The position numbers were made by a program, and so were the translations under genes. 9,534 nt of DNA, taken from positions 6,523 to 16,056 of the forward strand of contig DHFK01000060.1 of NCBI GenBank assembly GCA_002400365.1, written 5' to 3'. The DNA comes from Anaerolineales bacterium UBA4826 (GTDB taxonomy: Bacteria > Chloroflexota > Anaerolineae > UBA4142). The notes below the pieces were generated by a model. That model saw nothing but the letters and a program-made list of their open reading frames with translations. It was not told the origin of the DNA and ran no database searches. Positions 6,339 to 9,534 of this stretch are shown piece after piece (positions within the stretch are counted from its first letter, which is position 1; each line of letters begins with the position of its first letter).

Positions 6339-6434
6339 TTCAGATTGCAGATTTTGGATCGCAGATTTTCCAGATTCCAGACTGCCCCGAGTTCCTCAAT
6401 CTGAAATCCGAGATCTGAAATCCAAAATTCCTAG
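6337..6434. repeat. Heptamer array E with mirrored halves (ATTTCAG / TCTGAAA)
   Basis: Fourteen 7-bp units in one phase span the whole gap between the binding-protein gene and livF. Left units: ATTTCAG (6337), ATTGCAG (6344), ATCGCAG (6358). Right units: TCTGAAA (6400 and 6414), TCCGAGA (6407). The switch is near 6380-6393. TTTCAGATT (6338-6346) is the exact complement of 6398-6406. The array overlaps both the stop of the upstream gene (6433-6431) and the start of livF (6338-6336). Confidence 0.87.
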
Positions 6435-7708
6435 TAGCCGATCCACTTGGGCCACAGATCGGGATACTTGGCGCGCATATCAACCGCTTTGAGCAGTCCG
6501 ATCTTGCCGCCCTTGATCTGGTAGAGCCGCACGGTCGAGGTGCCGCGGTGATCGGTTGGACCGAACGTGAGGGGTGGAACGCCGAGCCCCACATCGAAAT
6601 CTTTCAGCGCATCGAGTTCGGCTTTGATGCCCTCGCCGGTCAACTTGCCGGCTTTATCGGCGCGCCTGAGGCCCTCGACCAAAAGTAGCGTGTTCGCCCA
6701 GCCCTGCACGGTGCGAATCAAGCGCGACTCTTTTGGCACGTTCGGATTGTGCTTGGCCGCCGAGGCGATGACGTTGTCCATGCCTTTCACGCTCGTGTCG
6801 CCAAAGAAAGCCGTCACGCCGATGCCAATGACGCCTTCTGCCGCGTCGCCCGCCAGTTTGGCGAGGTTTTCGTCAAAGCCCCAGTTGTTGACGATGTGAT
6901 CGGCGCCCAGTCCGAGCGCTTTGGCATCTTTGAGTGCGGTCGCCACGGCGTTAGTGGTATCGCCATGCCAGACCAGGTGCGGCTTGAACTCTTTTGCCGC
7001 GAGCACCTGGCTCTTGGTGTCAATCGCGGTGAGCGGCACATCCTGATCGGGACCCACTTCAAAGCCGAGCAGGGCGGCCTGTTCCTTGATCGCCTTGATC
7101 GGCGCGCTGGCATACGGCGTGGCTTTGGCGTAGAAGGCGACAAAGCGCGGCTTGCCTGCCTTGCGATCGGCTTCCAAGCGCGGATCCTTCATCCAGATCT
7201 CTTCGTACCAAACCGTGATCGCCGCGCGCGCGTTCGTCGAGTAATCGCCTGCCGCGTAGTAGTTGTACGGCGTCTTGCTGGCGTCCGCGAGTTCCGCCGA
7301 ATAGGACGCGGTGACGAAGGGCATCTTGTCTGCCGTCACGGTGGGCTGGATGGCAGCAGATTCCCCCGTGCCCCAGCCAAGCACCGCGATCACTTTGTCC
7401 AGATCGCGATAGCGCTTGTAGGTCGTCAGGTATTCAGGCACCTTGTAGCCATAGTCGCTCAGAATCAGGCGGATTTGCTTGCCGTTGACGCCGCCCTGCT
7501 CGTTGACCCAGCGCACCGCCTCCTGAATGCCAAGCGCATAATCCTTGCCCACGTCCGACGTGGGACCCGTCAGGTCGTTGAGAGAGCCGATGACGATCTC
7601 GGCTTTGGGCGCGGCAGGCGCTGGCGCCGCCGCGGGCGCCGCGCATGCCGCCAGCGTCAGGGCGACCAGCAATACTCCTACAAACAAAAATGCTCTTCGC
7701 TTTTCCAT
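6431..7708 (-). CDS. HAAT-type ABC transporter substrate-binding lipoprotein
   Basis: This 425-residue extracytoplasmic receptor (Peripla_BP_6 type) captures ligand for the LivHM channel. A lipoprotein signal (MEKRR, hydrophobic core, LAAC with Cys22) is followed by an Ala/Pro-rich linker (23-34). The mature part opens with IVIGSLNDLTGPTSDVGKDYALGIQEAVRWVNEQGGVNG, standard for the family. VLGWGTGESAAIQP and FVTASYSAELAD lie where amino-acid receptors contact ligand, and differ from LivJ/LivK; they recall receptors from acyl-CoA-ligase-linked clusters, so an aromatic or fatty acid ligand is plausible. AAGGAGGAGA-type ribosome site (7722-7712) directly precedes the ATG, the strongest in the transporter set, fitting the need for excess receptor. 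Arrays E and F flank the gene on both sides. Confidence 0.93.
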   Translation of the reverse strand: MEKRRAFLFVGVLLVALTLAACAAPAAAPAPAAPKAEIVIGSLNDLTGPTSDVGKDYALGIQEAVRWVNEQGGVNGKQIRLILSDYGYKVPEYLTTYKRYRDLDKVIAVLGWGTGESAAIQPTVTADKMPFVTASYSAELADASKTPYNYYAAGDYSTNARAAITVWYEEIWMKDPRLEADRKAGKPRFVAFYAKATPYASAPIKAIKEQAALLGFEVGPDQDVPLTAIDTKSQVLAAKEFKPHLVWHGDTTNAVATALKDAKALGLGADHIVNNWGFDENLAKLAGDAAEGVIGIGVTAFFGDTSVKGMDNVIASAAKHNPNVPKESRLIRTVQGWANTLLLVEGLRRADKAGKLTGEGIKAELDALKDFDVGLGVPPLTFGPTDHRGTSTVRLYQIKGGKIGLLKAVDMRAKYPDLWPKWIGY

Positions 7709-7790
7709 TCCTCTCCTCCTTGAATCGAACAGATTGCTCCGGTCGGCGATTCATTCATACGTGAGAATTTAAAGCACCACCTCCTTCGAC
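7709..7790 (-). promoter_or_regulatory. Leader of the binding-protein gene with two Shine-Dalgarno motifs
   Basis: AGGAGGAGA (7721-7713) serves the binding-protein ATG. A second, longer motif, AAGGAGGTGG (7786-7777), a near-perfect complement to the usual 16S rRNA 3' end, stands 55 bases further upstream with no convincing start codon at normal distance: only GTG-CTT-TAA directly after it, and an ATG at 7758 (18 bases away) opening a 26-codon frame that overlaps the start of the binding-protein gene. No clear promoter hexamers are seen. Confidence 0.4.
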
Positions 7791-7958
7791 GTGGAAGTTG
7801 GAAGTTAGAGGTTGGAAATTGGAAACTGGACGGTGGACGTTGGATATTGGAAGTTGGATGCCAAGCGTTGGTGTCCAACTTCTAACTTCCAATCTCCAAT
7901 CTCTAATCTCCAATCTCTAATCTCTAATCTCCAATCTCTAATCTCCAACTTCCAATCA
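7791..7958. repeat. Heptamer array F, 24 units with mirrored halves (TTGGAAG / CCAATCT)
   Basis: The clearest array: 24 units of 7 bp without loss of phase over 168 bp. Units 7791-7860 are TTGGAAG-like (7798, 7812, 7819, 7840, 7847, 7854); units 7875-7958 are CCAATCT/CTAATCT/CCAACTT. The central unit pair (7861-7874) forms the apex: AAGTTGGA (7851-7858) is the complement of 7874-7881, with CCAA/TTGG (7861-7864/7868-7871) inside around GCG. TTGGAAGTTGGA (7847-7858) is also the complement of 7944-7955. It separates livM from the binding-protein gene and supplies the livM stop (TGA, 7958-7956). Confidence 0.92.
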
Positions 7959-9044
7959 ATACGAAAACGGCCACAGATGAACATAGTTCTTGATCTGCGC
8001 CCAGCGATACGCGAGCCCTTTCGGCTCGTAAAGCAAGAATAGCACGATGATCAAACCGAAAGCCGCTTCGCGCACGTAGAGGAATTTGTCAATCAGTTGC
8101 GAAAAGATCGGATGGTACGGCGTCAGCGTGAAGATGATGCTCTTGAGGATTTCTGGCACCAGCGTCATAAACAGCGATCCAAAAACCGTGCCGTACATCG
8201 AGCCGGTGCCGCCGATGAGGATGACGCCAACCAGCCACAGCGACCAGGTGAACGGAAAATGCTCAGGGCTGATCGCCGATAGAGTGCTGACCCAGTACGC
8301 GCCCGCAATTCCAGCGAGGACGCCCGCGACAAAGAACGCCAGCAATTTGTACCTGACGACGTTGACCCCCAACACCTCGGCGGCGATGTCGTTATCGCGG
8401 ATCGCAATCCACGCGCGGCCGATGCGCGTCCGCAGCAGATTCGCCACAAGGACCGTGCAGGCAATGACCAGGGCGAGCATCAAGTAGTACAATTTCAAAT
8501 CGTCGTTCGCGATCTCGATCGGTCCGAAGGTGATCGTTCCAGGCGGCAGCGAGAAATAGTGTCCACGTCCGCCGATCTGGGACACGTACTGCGTGATGAT
8601 AAAATCCACCGTGACGAACTGCGCCGCCATCGTCGTCATAATGAGGTAAAAGCCTTTGACGCGCGCGGACGGCAGCCCGAACAGCACACTCCAGATTCCA
8701 GACACCAGCGCGGCAATCACAATCGTAATGGGATACGGAATACCCCATTGCAGCATCGCAATCGAACTCGTATATCCACCGACCGCGATAAAGGCAGCGT
8801 GCCCCAACGTCACCTGCCCCGTGTAGCCAATGAGCAATTGCACACCCATCGCGCCCAGGATGGTATAACCAACCGTATTCGCCAACGTGAGATAGTACAA
8901 CTGACCGGACGAGGTGGCAAAGTACGGGATCACAAGAAACAGAATCAGCCCAAGGAGAACCATGCGGATCCACACAAACCGCGTTTGCCACCAGGCATGG
9001 TCTTGGGCGTAGGTTTCGTGATAAACCCCGGAAGGAAGTCGCAT
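7956..9044 (-). CDS. livM: HAAT-family ABC transporter permease, LivM type
   Basis: One of the two membrane subunits that form the import channel. The 362-residue protein has about nine to ten hydrophobic segments (about 26-43, 52-72, 83-98, 105-123, 131-150, 185-203, 234-255, 268-283, 286-303, 325-338). GYTGQVTLGHAAF (73-85) is the LivM signature, and RTRIGRAWIAIRDNDIAAEVLGVNVVRYK (205-233) is the cytoplasmic EAA-type loop that docks on the ATPases. The hydrophilic N-terminus (SGVYHETYAQDHAWWQTR) resembles LivM proteins of ligase-linked clusters. ATG 9044 shares its A with the livH stop (TGATG), the hallmark of translational coupling; a GTG one codon earlier is less likely. GAGAGA precedes it. 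Stop TGA lies in array F. Confidence 0.93.
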   Translation of the reverse strand: MRLPSGVYHETYAQDHAWWQTRFVWIRMVLLGLILFLVIPYFATSSGQLYYLTLANTVGYTILGAMGVQLLIGYTGQVTLGHAAFIAVGGYTSSIAMLQWGIPYPITIVIAALVSGIWSVLFGLPSARVKGFYLIMTTMAAQFVTVDFIITQYVSQIGGRGHYFSLPPGTITFGPIEIANDDLKLYYLMLALVIACTVLVANLLRTRIGRAWIAIRDNDIAAEVLGVNVVRYKLLAFFVAGVLAGIAGAYWVSTLSAISPEHFPFTWSLWLVGVILIGGTGSMYGTVFGSLFMTLVPEILKSIIFTLTPYHPIFSQLIDKFLYVREAAFGLIIVLFLLYEPKGLAYRWAQIKNYVHLWPFSY

Positions 9045-9534
9045 CACACTCTCTCAATCCGCTGCCATCCCCACAAACCGTAGGGTTTGAACAGCAATAC
9101 AATCGTCATGATGACAAAGGGGAAGATGTCTTTGATGCCGCCTGGCGTGAACTGCTCCAGGTAACCGCCCGCCAGATTCTGCAACACGCCAATCACGATG
9201 CCGCCCACAATCGCGCCCGGCACCGAGTTGAGCCCGCCCAGCACGACCGCAGGCAGCACGAGCAAGCCGAGGTAGCCGACCGCGATATTGACGCCGTTGA
9301 TGTTCCCCAACAACGTGCCGCCGACGCCTGCCGCCATAAACGCGATGCCCCACGCAAAGGCGTACACCCATTCCGCGCTCACGCCCAGACTCAATGCCGC
9401 CATTTCGTCGTCCGCGGTCGCTTGCATCGCCAAGCCCCAGCGCGTGTACTTGAAGAACGAAACGAAAATGAGGAGCAGCGCAATCGCCGCGATGAAACTC
9501 CACAAGTACACCTGACCGATGACGACGGCGCCCA
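9044..9534 (-). CDS. livH: HAAT-family ABC transporter permease, LivH type, C-terminal part
   Basis: The frame is open to the right edge, so the start and the N-terminal half are missing; about 162 codons are visible. TRWGLAMQATADDEMAALSLGVS is the EAA-type loop that contacts the ATPase, and GLLVLPAVVLGGLNSVPGAIVGGIVIGVLQNL is the family's conserved C-terminal pair of helices. It pairs with LivM to make the channel. An internal GTG at 9511 is not the start, because VVIGQVYLWSFIAAIALLL continues upstream as a membrane helix. The stop TGA overlaps the livM start by one base. Confidence 0.92.
   Translation of the reverse strand, partial: GAVVIGQVYLWSFIAAIALLLIFVSFFKYTRWGLAMQATADDEMAALSLGVSAEWVYAFAWGIAFMAAGVGGTLLGNINGVNIAVGYLGLLVLPAVVLGGLNSVPGAIVGGIVIGVLQNLAGGYLEQFTPGGIKDIFPFVIMTIVLLFKPYGLWGWQRIERV

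Noticed and set aside
6749..7723. Plus-strand open frame of 324 codons opposite the receptor gene
   Set aside because: It is an antisense shadow: low-complexity Arg/Val-rich protein without a recognisable domain, while the minus strand encodes a complete family member.
7678..7758. 26-codon leader peptide overlapping the receptor start
   Set aside because: Its ATG is 18 bases from the upstream Shine-Dalgarno motif and the composition is uninformative; kept only as part of the leader finding.
7791..7958. CRISPR array
   Set aside because: Repeats are 7 bp, contiguous, degenerate and mirrored; there are no 20-40 bp repeats separated by unique spacers and no cas genes.
1..9534. Insertion sequence or prophage origin for the repeats
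   Set aside because: No transposase, integrase or target-site duplication is visible; the arrays sit exactly between intact host genes.

Overview
The window (9534 bp, GC-rich coding sequence) carries nine genes, all read from the minus strand. It looks like a chromosomal segment of an uncultured bacterium. Chloroflexota (Anaerolineae-like) is my best guess, from the style of the GT39 glycosyltransferase, the LEA14-like lipoprotein and the short-word intergenic repeats; no marker here proves it.

Layout in transcription order (right to left). 9534-5529 is a branched-chain-amino-acid-type (HAAT) ABC uptake system: partial livH, livM (stop/start overlap TGATG), a substrate-binding lipoprotein, and livF with an unusual basic C-terminal tail. 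livG is not in the window. The gene order and protein details match the HAAT subfamily that usually sits beside an AMP-forming acyl-CoA ligase, so the cargo may be an aromatic or fatty acid rather than an amino acid. 5442-4810 is a LEA14/WHy-type lipoprotein closed by an intrinsic terminator (4777-4803). 4765-4334 is a MaoC-type (R)-enoyl-CoA hydratase. 4162-3482 is a CBS-CBS-ACT regulatory protein with its own clear promoter and a 21-bp palindrome in its leader. 3338-1533 is lepA (EF4), apparently read from a leaderless promoter. 1426-650 is a crotonase-fold protein lacking one of the two catalytic glutamates, and 639-1 is the N-terminal part of a GT39-type membrane glycosyltransferase running off the left end.

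The most unusual content lies between the genes. Six gene boundaries (631-652, 1441-1545, 3383-3438, 5461-5530, 6337-6434, 7791-7958) are filled by degenerate arrays with a strict 7-bp period. In the five longer arrays the heptamer switches to its reverse complement at the middle, so each transcript could fold into an imperfect hairpin whose apex is the switch point. Each array has its own heptamer, but they fall into families (1441/7791 alike; 5461/6337 alike). Five of the six overlap the stop codon of the upstream gene. They resemble in principle the heptanucleotide STRR repeats of cyanobacteria and the REP hairpins between transporter genes, but the mirrored layout at almost every boundary looks like an undescribed repeat system.

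How the parts may fit together: the ABC importer brings in a carboxylic acid; the MaoC hydratase and crotonase could act on its CoA thioesters; the CBS-ACT protein could sense a nucleotide or amino acid. lepA and the glycosyltransferase are probably unrelated neighbours.
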